Assembly: GCF_030272615.1 (NCBI RefSeq)
Contig: NC_081415.1
Span: 108,256,406 to 108,320,405, forward strand
Direction: 5' to 3'
Length of the DNA stretch: 64,000 bases
DNA from: Cryptomeria japonica
Lineage: Eukaryota; Streptophyta; Pinopsida; Cupressales; Cupressaceae
In this document: piece by piece, positions 1 to 10,379 of the stretch
Layout: each line of letters begins with the position of its first letter
Numbering within the stretch: position 1 is the stretch's first letter
Made by a program: the position numbers and the translations under genes
The notes under the pieces: model-generated
The model's database searches: none
What the model saw: only the letters and a program-made list of their open reading frames with translations
What the model was told of the DNA's origin: nothing

Positions 1-301
1 GCTTTTCTTCAAAAGTTTCCCATAACTTTGCTTGAATTTCTTTAGTAGGATATATTGATTCTCTATTATGTGGAACTCTTGTATCTTGTGTTGGCTTCAA
101 ATTATTACAATATTCACTGGAATCTGCAATTATAGTGATTTCTTTTCCTTCAAGAGGAAATTTTACACATTGATGATATGTAGAAGGAACTGCTTGCATC
201 TTGTGAATCCATGGTCTTCCCAGAAAAATATTGAAGGAGAGGTTCAAATCTAAAACTTGACACAATGTATCCTTTTCCAATGGTTCTATTTTTATTGGTC
301 A
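1..301 (-). pseudogene. G1 Tat-like gypsy element: protease C-terminal region (partial, runs off the left edge)
   Basis: Read on the minus strand this stretch encodes the block LGRPWIHKMQAVPSTYHQC followed by a KFPLEGKEI-like segment. The same block occurs downstream of the aspartic protease in the second gypsy element at about 25470-25570, so this is the same part of gag-pro. It is the continuation of the minus-strand coding region that stops at 7868; Copia-1 was inserted between the two halves. The remainder of the element (RT, RNase H, integrase, 3' LTR) would lie to the left of the window. The reading frame has an in-frame stop close to the insertion point. The small plus-strand ORF here is a shadow. 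Confidence 0.8.
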
Positions 302-1775
302 TGATAATTCTGATACTACATGTTTAGTATACATGCCAAGCTAATAGGATGAGAGGGGGGGGTGAATCATACAAACTTAATCTTCCATAAACTCAACAGA
401 TTCAACCTCGGTAACCTTATCAGAAAAACTGTAAACCATGCAAACTCATAAACAGATAAGATCACAAAACATATAACACCAAATTTAATGTGGAAACCCA
501 AATAGGGAAAAAACCACTATGGGATTTCAGACCCACTAAGAAATATACTCTTCAAGAGTATGCTCGGTTAAAAGAAAATCTTGTTAAAGATTACAAACAC
601 ATTGCTAGATGTGACCCGGTTAAGGGATTTCCCTCAGATCTGTTAGGATCTTCACCTTGTTAGAAGTGACCTTGTCAAAGGATTTCAGACACTCAATCAA
701 AATGTCACCTTGCTAGAGGATTTACAAATAAGACTGTTAAGTCCACTCGGTTAAGAGATTTTCTGTCACTTTACAAAATAATAGTAATAAAAATATATCT
801 GCAACTTTGCATCTAAAATGCTAAAGCAGATTCTTATTTGCTCAATACAATCTAGTCATGGGACTTATCTTGTCCTTCTGCTGGGCTCTATACTCTATTT
901 CTCAAAATAGGTCTTCAAGCTTTTGTGCTCGGTAAACACTGTGTAGCATCCTTGTGCTTACACTTGCCCGCATGCATTGTTTATCAATAGTTCCTTATTT
1001 ATAAACAATTTGCCAATTGCTTAATCTCCTTGATCACATTTCCCATGATCAATCATAGCCATCAAATCTTCAAACTTGACCAAGTTCAATGTATCCTTCT
1101 ATCTGAAAATGTTTTACCCCGCCTTGGAACTTGCATACATTTCTTGGAACTTGTGCTAGGGTATTGCGGTTTATTCTGAGCTGTAGATCTTCCTGCCAAT
1201 TTTCCTTTGCCATAAATTCTTTAACAAACTTCATGCATAACATACCAATCATTTAATCAGTTCCAGCTCATCAACTTCCTTCATTAAATAATGCATTTAT
1301 TCATTCAATGCATTCTATTATTACTCGGTTACAACTCGGTGAATACTAAACTTTACTCGGTAGACATTCCGCCTTCATTAACTGATAGCGATAACCTTAG
1401 GGTTTACCGACTAGGTTCCTTAGGGTTTACTAACTAAGTTCTTTGTTTGGTAATATAGTATAGTATTAACCTTACAAAAAATAACATATGTAGGATATCA
1501 AAACAATCTAAACATCATGATCTCATCATTGTCTAACTCAGTAATAGTTGCCCATTGAATAACTTATTTCTCCCCTTATTCATCACATTCTTTCTGTGTC
1601 TTTTACCGCCATCTTAACTCTCTTTAAAACATACTTCTTAAGATATGAAAACATCATACTGAATCAGAAAATCAATTTCTTGACATCAATGACAAAATAA
1701 TAATATTAAGACAATAAACATCCTTAATTAGTTATATCCATAATCATCAACAACCTTCTTATTGAAATGCCAACA
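302..1775 (-). repeat. Copia-1 3' LTR
   Basis: 1474 bp, matching 6370-7867 along its whole length. On the minus strand it starts TGTTGGCATTT directly after the polypurine tract and ends TTATCA. It carries a G-run (about 353-362 on the plus strand, a C-tract in the element sense) and the block GGTTTTTTCCC...GGGTTTCCACA near 487-530 that recurs in the other copia-type LTRs of this window. Confidence 0.92.
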
Positions 1776-1790
1776 ATCTCCCCCTTTGGC
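1776..1790 (-). other. Copia-1 polypurine tract
   Basis: In element sense GCCAAAGGGGGAGAT directly abuts the 3' LTR start TGTTGG; the same tract and junction occur in Copia-2 at 39879-39892. Further G-rich tracts of the same kind lie just upstream in element sense, at 1858-1866, 1877-1886 and 1897-1909. Confidence 0.85.
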
Positions 1791-2135
1791 ATTGATGCCA
1801 AAACCAATTGATTTGACCTAAATGATTCAAATTCAGATTGCTGAAATGCTGAAATGCTCTCCCCCTGTCATTAGTCTTCTCCCCCATACATTAGTCTTCT
1901 CCCCCTTTTACAACAATGCCAAAAAGAAAACTAAAACATAATTTCTTCCGCTGAGAAGTGAATTCCTTGTTGTTATGTGTCAACTCAGTCTCGGTCAGAG
2001 CATTATGTCTACAATTCTTGTTCCCTATATTGTTTCTTGCACACCTTTAGAAAACCTCCTAAAGTGTGTAAATAAGCATCAACTCCTAAAAGATATTCTG
2101 TAGAGTCATCAAATTGATGCTTTCACCGAACTCAG

Positions 2136-2960
2136 TCAGTGAATGGAAGATAGGGGTAGGACCCCTAACTGACTTCTGAGATACTCAAAAGTGTCCCTTG
2201 GCAGTGGCTTGGTGAAGATATTTGCTATTTGTTCCTTTGTGCTAATATACTCCAACACCACTTTCTTCTCTTGAACTTCTTCTCTAAGATAATGATATTT
2301 GATAGAGATGAGCTTTGTCTTAGAGTGCATAACAAGATTCTTTGAAATGTTAATGGCACTAGTATTGTCACAGAATATAGTTACTGGCTCGGTAACTTTC
2401 TCATTTATACCTTCTAATAGTTGTTTGATCCATGCTATATTGGTACAATTCAATGCTGCAGCAACATATTAATCTTCTGTTGTTGAATGTGAAACAAATC
2501 CTTATTTCTTGCTAAGCCAACTTACTAGTCTTTCTCCTAAAAAGAAAGCTCCCCCACTTGTGCTTTTTTTGTCATCAATGTTGCCTGCCCAATCAGCATC
2601 AGTATAAAATTTTAAATTAAAATCATTTCCCTTGTTATATACTAAGCCATAATCTTCAGTTCCTTTCAAGTATCTAAAAATTCTCTTGATTGTTGTCATA
2701 TGTGTTTCCTTGGGATCTGTAGAAAATCTTGCAACCATACCTACTACATGTGCTATGTCTGGTCTGTTATGATCAACATATTGCAGCTTTCCAATCATGG
2801 ATCGATAAAGTGTCTCATCAACAGATGCAGATTCATCATTCTTTGATAGTTTACAGTTGGTAGTCATAGGAGTACTTACTAGTTTTGAATCGTCAATTCC
2901 AAATTTCTTCAAGATTTCCTTTATGTACTTGGATTGAGTAATGAAAGTCTCATTTTTCAT
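2136..2960 (-). pseudogene. Copia-1 pol C-terminus: end of RT and RNase H
   Basis: Two minus-strand frames (2960-2502 and 2453-2136) read through the end of the RT connection region (TTQSKYxKEIL-like start, then PDIAHVVGMVARF) and the Ty1/copia RNase H. The first RNase H acidic residue is in FYTDADWAG, and FCDNTSAINISKN carries a later one; KSTSGGAFFLG and the closing block NIFTKPLPRDTFEYLR are typical of copia RNase H. A stop and a short frame break separate the two parts at about 2454-2501, removing the stretch that normally holds the catalytic Glu from a clean frame. It continues from the RT frame 2970-4670 after a short break and would have been part of one polyprotein. Confidence 0.9.
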
Positions 2961-2969
2961 TTGTAGTAT

Positions 2970-4670
2970 CTATAAACATATAAAATACTTTATCTCACTT
3001 ATTAGTGACATCTCAAATTCTTTGCTCATTTCATTTCCAAAGTTCTTGCATAAAGAGTCATTTTCACAAAAGATAATATCATCAACAAATATGGCTGAGA
3101 TAAGTATTCCGTTGTCTTCATCATTCTTCATGTACATATTGTTGTTTTCACTTGTTCTTATAAAACCAATCTTGATCAAATAAGAGTGTAATCTCTCATA
3201 CCATGCTCTAGGTGCTTGTTTCAAGCCATATAACGCTTTGTTCAATTTACATACCTGATCATTATTCTTTCCTTCAACAAATCCTTCAGGTTGTTCAATA
3301 AAAACTTCTTCTTCTAATATACCATTCAAAAATGCAGATTTGACATCCATTTGATATACCTTGAAATTCTTGTAAGCAGCATATGCCAACAATGTTCTTA
3401 CTTCTTCAAGTCTTGCCATAGGTGCAAAAGTCTCACCATAATCAATTCCTTCTTCTTGGTCATAACCTTTGCAAACTAGTCTTGCTTTATTTCTAATGAC
3501 CTCACCTTTTTCATTTAGCTTGTTTCTGAAAATCCACTTTGTACCAATTACATTTTTGTCCTTCAATCTTGGGACTAGTGTCCATGTGTCATTCTTCTTG
3601 ATTTGATCAATCTCTTCTGTCATAGCATTTATCCAATTTTCACTGTTAAATGCCTCTTTCACTATCCTCGGTTCAAATTCAGATATCAGACATGTGTTTT
3701 GTCTTAGTTTGTTCCTTGTCATCACTGGATCATTCTTATCTCCTATAATCTGACTTGATGCATGATTCCTTCTGACATACTTGGCTAATACAGGCTCGGT
3801 AGGCTCTGTATGATCTTCTTCATCACTCGGTAACTGGATATTCTCTTCATTTCCTTCAACAGTCTTCTCGGTAGGACTTCTCAGTTGAACATAGACAAAT
3901 TCATCATAATCTTCTGGTTCCTTGGAATTTCCTTCATCATTTCTTTCTGTAAATTCATCAATTTTCACATTTGCACTTTCTACTATTTTGTTAGATGATT
4001 TGATCAAACATTTAAATGCTTTTCTTCTAGAAGAATAACCTAGAAATGTTCCTTCTTCACTTTTCTGATCAAACTTGCCATTTCTATCATCTTTGTGAAC
4101 ATAGCATCTACTTCCAAAGATTTTAAAATAACTTACATTAGGTTTCTTGTCATACCAAATTTCATATGGTGTCTTTAAAGCTCCTTTCTTTAGTTGTACT
4201 CGGTTCAGGTTGTAAACTGTTGTGCTTATTGCTTCTCTCCAAAATGTTTGTGACACTTTCTTTTCAATCATCAAGGTTCTGGCACAATCCACAATAGATC
4301 TGTTTCTTATCTCAACAATTCTATTTTGTTGTGGAGTTCTCAGTGTAGAGACTTGTCTTTTTATACCATGATCATTGTAGAATAAGTTGAACTCATTAGA
4401 TGTGAACTCTCCTCCTCTGTCTGATCTAAGACATTTCAGTTGTCTTCCTGTTTCATTTTCAACTCTTGTCTTGTACCATTTAAACATTTGAAAAGCTTTT
4501 GATTTTTCTTTAAAAAACATTACTAATGTCATCCTTGAGTAATCATCCACAAATAGTATGAAATATTTATCAACTTTCATAAGACCACAAAGATCAGTAT
4601 GCACAAGATCTAAAATTCCCTTAGAAGTGTAGGACTTACTTGTAAAGCTTGATCTTGTCATCTCACCCAT
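2970..4670 (-). pseudogene. Copia-1 pol: integrase core and reverse transcriptase
   Basis: The longest open frame of the window (566 codons). Residues about 1-170 are the integrase core: catalytic Asp in LVHTDLCG, second Asp in LRSDRGGEF and Glu in RIVEIRNRS. Next come the copia domain with [19 protein letters not shown] and an acidic linker. RT starts with the motif [14 protein letters not shown] and [10 protein letters not shown], then [43 protein letters not shown], and the active site FVDDI in place of the more usual YVDD. The N-terminal zinc-binding part of integrase lies in the next frame upstream (4671-4985). Stops at both ends show loss of the joined polyprotein. Although long, the frame lacks a proper start: its first Met falls inside integrase. 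Confidence 0.93.
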
Positions 4671-5260
4671 CTGGCATCCTTAGCACATAGCATTCTCAAG
4701 TTTCTCAAGACTCGATAGACCTCTTACTCGGCGCTTCTTGCTTATTTTGATCAAATTATGAAAATTTACATGATAAAACCTTTAATGCCATAACCAAGTA
4801 TCATCTATCTTTGCATATAGACACTTATTCCGAGTTGAGTCAAGGTGAAATGTGTTACCTTTTGTTTGTGTCCTGGTAGCAGCTAACTTTCCATTCTTGT
4901 CATGAACTTTGACAATTCCTTTCTGAAACTCTATTCGGTATCCTGTATTGTTTAGATGTGCTACACTCAACAAATTATATTTCAAACCTTCAACCTAATA
5001 AACATCATTGCATTTTGCATTGTCAAGAAGTGTTATAGATCCTTTACCTCTTACTAGACATGGTGCATCATTACCAAATCTTACATAGCCTCCATCATAA
5101 TCTTCTAATATAACAAACTTGTGTTTATCACCTGTCATGTGATGTGAGCATCCACTATCTATGATCCAAGAATCATTTTTACTTATTTGAGATAGTAGGG
5201 CTTTTTCTTCATACCTTTCTTCATCTGATCCATCTTTGATAGCCACATAAACAACTTCCT
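4671..5260 (-). pseudogene. Copia-1 protease and GAG-pre-integrase region
   Basis: The frame 5246-4995 carries the retrotransposon aspartic protease: WIIDSGCSHHMTGD has the catalytic Asp-Ser-Gly, followed by the substrate-flap region with LVRGKGSITL. A frame break is followed by 4985-4782, with YNLLSVAHL and the Trp-Leu-Trp-His end of the GAG-pre-integrase domain, whose HH..CC zinc residues continue brokenly to 4671. The protein matures the gag-pol polyprotein. Stops at 4992-4994 and around 4781 disable it. Confidence 0.88.
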
Positions 5261-6244
5261 CTGTATCAATTTCATCTGATTTATCATCATTAGATTCCTC
5301 ATCAGCTATTAGGCATGTCTTTTTATCTCTTCTCCTAAAGTCTCAGTGTCCTCTGTAATGATTATCTTTCTATCTGTCATCTCGGTAATCTCTCTTTTCA
5401 CTTGATTCTCTGTCAGGATAGTTTGAGGCCATATGTCCTATGTTATCACAATTGAAACATTTCAAAGGTAGTTTTCCTTTATACTTACCTTTGCCTCTCA
5501 GTAGCCTTTTGGCTAATAGTGCTTCAAACTCTTCTTGCTTCTTGATTTACTCATATAGTTTGTGCACTTTTTCCATGTTCTTGCAAAATCTCTCACTTGC
5601 TCCACTGTGATACCCTTCAGTGTACTTACTCATTCTATCATTATAATCATCAGATTCACCAATATGAAAAGAACTGAAAGCGGATTCTACTTTATTTACC
5701 GATGACCCACTGTTATCAAAATTACTTAACTCAAATGCATGTAGCTTACCAATAGTAGCATCTAAAGAAACTGGCATATTGGGTACAGACCTCAATTCAT
5801 TGATTGCAAAGACTCAGATTGCATAAGCTAGTAGAAGAGTTCTTAACAACTTGTTATATCCTTTTCTTCAATAGTTCCACCTGCTCCTTTGATTCGATTG
5901 ACAATCTCCTTTAATCTTGTATTGTATTGGGTTATGTTCTCACCTTCATTCATCCTCATAGATTCAAGTTGTTTTCTTAGATGTTCCACTTTTGCTCTTT
6001 GAACATGTTCATCTCCACCATACACAGATATGAGCTTATCCCACATTGCCTTTGCATCATTGCAGCCTTCTAGATCATTAAACTCTGAGTCGATCAATGC
6101 AGATATTATTTCAATCATTGCTTGGATATGATCTTGCTTTGCCTTTATCTCTTCCATTGTCAATGGATAGGTGCTAGGTGTGATGAAACCATTCTTTAGA
6201 TAATATACAACATATTCTCCAACTCTTGATAAGTGTAGCTTCAT
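5261..6244 (-). pseudogene. Copia-1 gag with zinc knuckle
   Basis: Minus-strand frame 6244-5843 matches the UBN2-type gag of Copia-2 (shared blocks MWDKLISVYGGDEHVQ and MRMNEGENITQYNTRLKEIV). A frameshift near 5842 and a stop follow, and the gag core resumes at 5795-5547 (NELRSVPNMPVSLDATIGKL). The zinc knuckle lies near 5415-5475 as CFNCDNIGHMASNY: the fourth ligand, normally Cys, is Tyr. Gag packages element RNA into virus-like particles in the cytoplasm. The start at 6244 is only the first Met in the frame and may not be the original start. Confidence 0.88.
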
Positions 6245-6355
6245 CCTTTTCTACCATGTAGAGAAACTAGACTTGTTCAGCTTCGATGCATCCCTCTTAT
6301 ACATCTTTGGATCTTTGCCTCAAGTACCTTTAAACTTTTTCTTTCGGAGTCCAAA

Positions 6356-6367
6356 GCTCTGATACCA
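6356..6367 (-). other. Copia-1 primer binding site
   Basis: In element sense TGGTATCAGAGC lies two bases after the end of the 5' LTR. This is the standard plant copia primer site complementary to the 3' end of initiator tRNA-Met. The same motif follows the 5' LTR of Copia-2. Confidence 0.92.
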
Positions 6368-6369
6368 AT

Positions 6370-7867
6370 TGATAGTTCTGATACTAAATGTTTAGTACAG
6401 ATGCCAAGCTAACAGGATGAGAGGGGGGGGTGAATCATACAAACTTAATCTTCCATTAAATCAACAGATTCAACCTTGGTAACCTTATCAAAAAAACTAT
6501 AAAGAATGCAAACTCATAAATAGATAAGATCACAAAACATATAACACAAGATTTAACATGGAAACCCAAATAGGGAAAAACCACTATGGGATTTTGAACC
6601 CACTAAAAAATATACTCTTCTAGAGTATGCTCAGTTAAAAGCAAATCCTGTTAAAGATTACAAACACATTGCTAGATGTGGCCTGGTTAAGGGATTTCCC
6701 TCAGATTTGTTAGGATCTTCACCTTGTTAGAAGTGACCTTGTCAAATGATTTCAGACACTCAATCTGAATGTCACCTTGCTAGAGGATTTACAAATAAGA
6801 CTATTAAGTCCACTCGGTTAAGAGATTTTCTGTCACTTTACAGAATAACAATAATAAAATTATATCTACAACTTTGCATTTGAAATGCTAAAGCAAATTC
6901 TTATTTGCTCAATACAATCTAGTCATGGGACTTATCTTGTCCTTCTGCTGGGCTCTATACTCTGTTTCTCAAAATAGGTCTTCAAGCTTCTATGCTCGGT
7001 AAACACTGTGTAGCATCCTTGTGCTTACACTTGTCCGCATGCATTGTTTATCAACAGTTCCTTATTTATAAACAATTTGCCAATTGCTTAATCTCCTTGA
7101 TCACATTTCCCATGATCAATCATAGCCATCAAATCTTCAAACTTGACCAGGTTCAATGTATCCTTCGATCTGAAAATGTTTTACCCTGCCTTGGAACTTG
7201 CATACATTTCTTGGAACTTGTGCTAGGGTATTGCGGTTTAATCTAAGCTATAGATCTTCCTACTGATTTTCCTTTGCCATAGATTCTTTAACAAACTTCA
7301 TGCACAACATACCAATCATTTAATCAATTCCAGCTCATTAGCTTCCTTCATTAAATAATGCTTTTATTCATTCAATGCATTTTGTTATTGCTCGGTTGCA
7401 ACTCGGTGAATACTAAACTTCACTTGGTAGACATTCCACTTTCATTAACCGATAGCGATAACCTTAGGGTTTACCGACTAGGTTCCTTAAGGTTTATTGA
7501 CTAAGTTCTTTGCTTGGTAACATAGTATAGTATTAACCTTACAAACAATAACATATGTAGGATATCAAAACAATCTAAACATCATGATCTCATCATTGTC
7601 TAACTCGGTAATAGTTGCCAATTGAATAACTTATTTCTCCCCTTATTCATCACATTCTTTCTATGTCTTTTACTGACATCTTAACTCTCTGTCTTTTACC
7701 AACATTTGAACTCTCTTTAAAACATACTTCTTAAATATGGCAACATCATACTAAATCAGAAAATCAATTTCTTGACATCAATGACAAAATAATAATATTA
7801 AGACAGTAAACATCCTTAATCAGTTATATCCATAATCATCAACAACCTTCTTATTGAAATGCCAACA
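6370..7867 (-). repeat. Copia-1 5' LTR
   Basis: 1498 bp; ends defined by alignment to 302-1775 and by the adjacent primer site. It is 24 bp longer than its partner mainly because of a 26-bp imperfect tandem duplication (units 7665-7690 and 7691-7716) absent from the 3' LTR. The G-run on the plus strand lies at about 6422-6430. Confidence 0.92.
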
Positions 7868-8260
7868 ATCTCCTTTTGTCTATTATAATGTTAACAGGTA
7901 GCACAACAGTCCCTTTAGAAGAAAGTTATGCTTCATCATAAGCCTTGATGGTTATTTTCTTTTTCGAATCTACTGCATTCTCTGAACATCCCAAAGCTTT
8001 TATCAAACTTAACGAGCACATGTTTGAAACAAGTTTTATTTATGGAGACTTCAACATGTAAGAGAGCATTATGAGGATGTTGCAAGGATGCATCATCATT
8101 TTTCAGAAAATGATAAGCAATGAGGAGCTATGAGGTGTCCTACCATATTTTGGAACTAATCTATATCCAAGTCTTTTGAAACTATTGTTTCCACTAAAGC
8201 TTTCTCCAAAATGTCCTTATGCATAGGTGAAATCTTGAGAAGTTCCAGAATTGATATTTG
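7868..8260 (-). pseudogene. G1 aspartic protease region, N-terminal part
   Basis: Minus-strand reading gives ENAVDSKKKITIKAYDEA and SSKGTVVLPVNIIID, matching the G2 protease segment FSKMAIDPKKKVTIKACDDE at 25340-25430. The coding continues beyond Copia-1 in 1-301. Only fragments are open; several stops occur. Confidence 0.78.
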
Positions 8261-8269
8261 AGCAGGTAT

Positions 8270-10379
8270 TCATTGTAATTGCTCTACTAAATTGTATTGT
8301 TGTGGATTAGGTGTTGGATCTTTTGTTACACTTGGAAAGGTAACCTTTGCTTTGCTTCTCGTGATAACATTGATTGGTTCTGAAGATGAATTTTTGTTAA
8401 CAATAATCACATTCACTACATCATCGTACGTATAAGTGTAATTCACCTTGGTTTTTCCTTTGTCATTTTTTAATTGGGACGATTCGCCTTTGTCATAATT
8501 TGGGAGTGGAGTTTTGAAAGCCAAGTGTGATTCATTCATTTTATGGCTATCCACTGTAATGGTTCCATTATTGATTAGATCTTGGATAAGGTGTTTCAAT
8601 CTCTGACAATCATTTTTTAGGTGTCCTTTATTTCGATGATAGTTGCAAAAATGATTGTCATTCCACCAATTGGGCTTGACTGGTGGTTCATAATTTCTTG
8701 TTTCTGGCAAAATAATCAATTTATTAGCAAGTAAAGTTTTTAGAGCTGATTCTAAAGATTTCTAATGTTTGTGAATTTTCTTTGAGGATTGGAGAAAAAG
8801 GACTTAGCTTTGTTGTTTTCTGGATTGTTATTGCTTGGGTTTTGACTTGATAGATTGAAAATTGGTTGTTGTTGTTTTGTATTACTATTATTGTCATTCC
8901 CTTCATTGCTAACATTCCTATTCTTTGACCAGAACTTGGGTTTGTCATTGTTGTTGTTGTTGTATGAATTATTGTAAAGTTTTAGTTCTCCTTTCTTTAC
9001 CATTGTGTTCTCTATTTTTAGTCCATTCTCGATCATTTTGGCAAAAGAGGGAGGACATTGCATCCTTAGTTGATAACTCATTTCACTGATAAGATTATCA
9101 ATGAATATGTCCATTTTTTCTTGATCAGGTACATCTCGGGGATACCTATTAAACATGCATTTCCATCATTGTAATAAAATCATAAAGGATTCACCATTCT
9201 TTTGTTTAACATTGCAAAGATCTAGCATTGTTATTTCATTCCTTATATTGTAGGAATATTGTGAAATAAACCTATTCACAAGTTCTTCCAAGGATTTGAT
9301 TCCGAATGGTAATCTTGAAAACCACTCCATTGATTGTCCATTTAAACTCCTACGAAAAAGATGTATAAGGTAAGTTTCATCATGAGAAAAATCCATGCTC
9401 ATAGTACAAAACTCCCTAATGTGATCTTGAGGATCAGATCTTCCATCATATTTGTCATATTTAGGAATCTCGCAATGTTGCGGAAATGGTATCATATTCA
9501 GATTTTTATCAAAAGGATATGGGCATATATCTTCTAATGAATATTTCTTGGAGCTTGTCCCATTTTGCATGTCTTGTATTTGTTGTTGAAGAGTTTGTAT
9601 TTGTTAAGTAAGGTTTGATAAGGGATTATCTACATAGTTTCTTCTTGTTTCTTCGTGAGTATTTTTGCCACTATGCTCTTTTCTTTTATCATCCCTTTCT
9701 TTCCTTGTTTCTCTGTTACTTTCTTTGTTTATGTCCTCATTATTTGGATCATCTATGTTTTGGGTGTTACTTGTCTCTGCATCTTGTTTCAAGCTTTCCA
9801 TGTTAAAGTCTTGTGGTAGTTTAGCTCCAGATTTTGCCAACATCAAGAGATATTTTTCTTTTTGTTTTGCCAACAATTTTTCCATTAGCCTATCAAATTT
9901 GAAATCTTGCTCAAGGTCTCTAATGGTGCTACTGACTGCTTCTTCGTCAACAACGATAAATCCAAAAAGTATGGAATACAGGAGTATCTTCTTCCTCCAT
10001 TTGTTGTTGTTTTCTAAGTTGCTCGTGTTGGACTCTAGTCCAAACTAGCATGTGATTATTTCAATGTTGTTGAAATTCCCAAAGGATAAAGTCAATAGGT
10101 GATTATTGGTTTAGGAAGATATGCTTTTTTTATCTTACCACTATTATTTGTTCATTGGGATAAAGCGTCTCTTTGTTGAAAGGCATGTCTTTGTAAAGTT
10201 TCACCGTCAAATTCTATACCACAACCACGTAAGTAGTGACCAAAATGGTGTAAGAATGTCCTATGTTTCAATAAGATCTTGTGATTGATATACAAGAATC
10301 TTATCCTTTTCTGAGTAGCTTTATAACTGGGTTTTCTTTTCTTAAGGTGATACTTAAAAGTCATATAAGAATTTGACAA
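8270..10379 (-). pseudogene. G1 gag (Tat-like Ty3/gypsy)
   Basis: Successive minus-strand frames rebuild a gag homologous piece by piece to G2 gag. 10379-10152 holds KRIRFLYINHKI and FLHHFGHYLRG. 9885-9604 is a charged linker (KERDDKRKEHSGK). 9570-9166 is the retrotransposon gag domain, starting SLEDICPYPFDKNLNMIPFP and containing YDKYDGRSDPQDHIREF. 9156-8752 has an Asn-rich tail, and 8719-8270 carries the zinc knuckle CNYHRNKGHLKNDC (8603-8647). Each junction is a stop or frameshift, so the gene is dead. Gag forms the particle that holds element RNA. The long plus-strand ORF 9665-10048 is a shadow. Confidence 0.88.

Larger units (their letters stand above)
302..7867 (-). mobile_element. Copia-1: complete Ty1/copia LTR retrotransposon, decayed, nested in G1
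   Basis: Both LTRs (302-1775 and 6370-7867), a primer binding site, gag, protease, integrase, RT, RNase H and polypurine tract are present in Ty1/copia order (integrase before RT) on the minus strand. The LTRs run TG...CA. About four differences in the first 50 aligned LTR bases indicate an old insertion. Frameshifts and stops break gag and pol into at least six frames, so the copy cannot be autonomous. No convincing target duplication is visible: the left flank is GGTCA and the right flank is ATCTC. It splits the gypsy protease region whose halves are 7868-8260 and 1-301. The lineage within plant copia is not assigned; Tork- or SIRE-like are both possible. Confidence 0.93.

Noticed and set aside
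1070-7246. ORFs 1070-1252 (minus) and 6992-7246 (plus) in the same repeated sequence
   Set aside because: Both lie in equivalent parts of the Copia-1 LTRs, are on opposite strands and have no recognisable content.
9615-10048. Plus-strand ORFs, hydrophobic, looking like a membrane protein
   Set aside because: Shadow of the charged linker of G1 gag on the minus strand.
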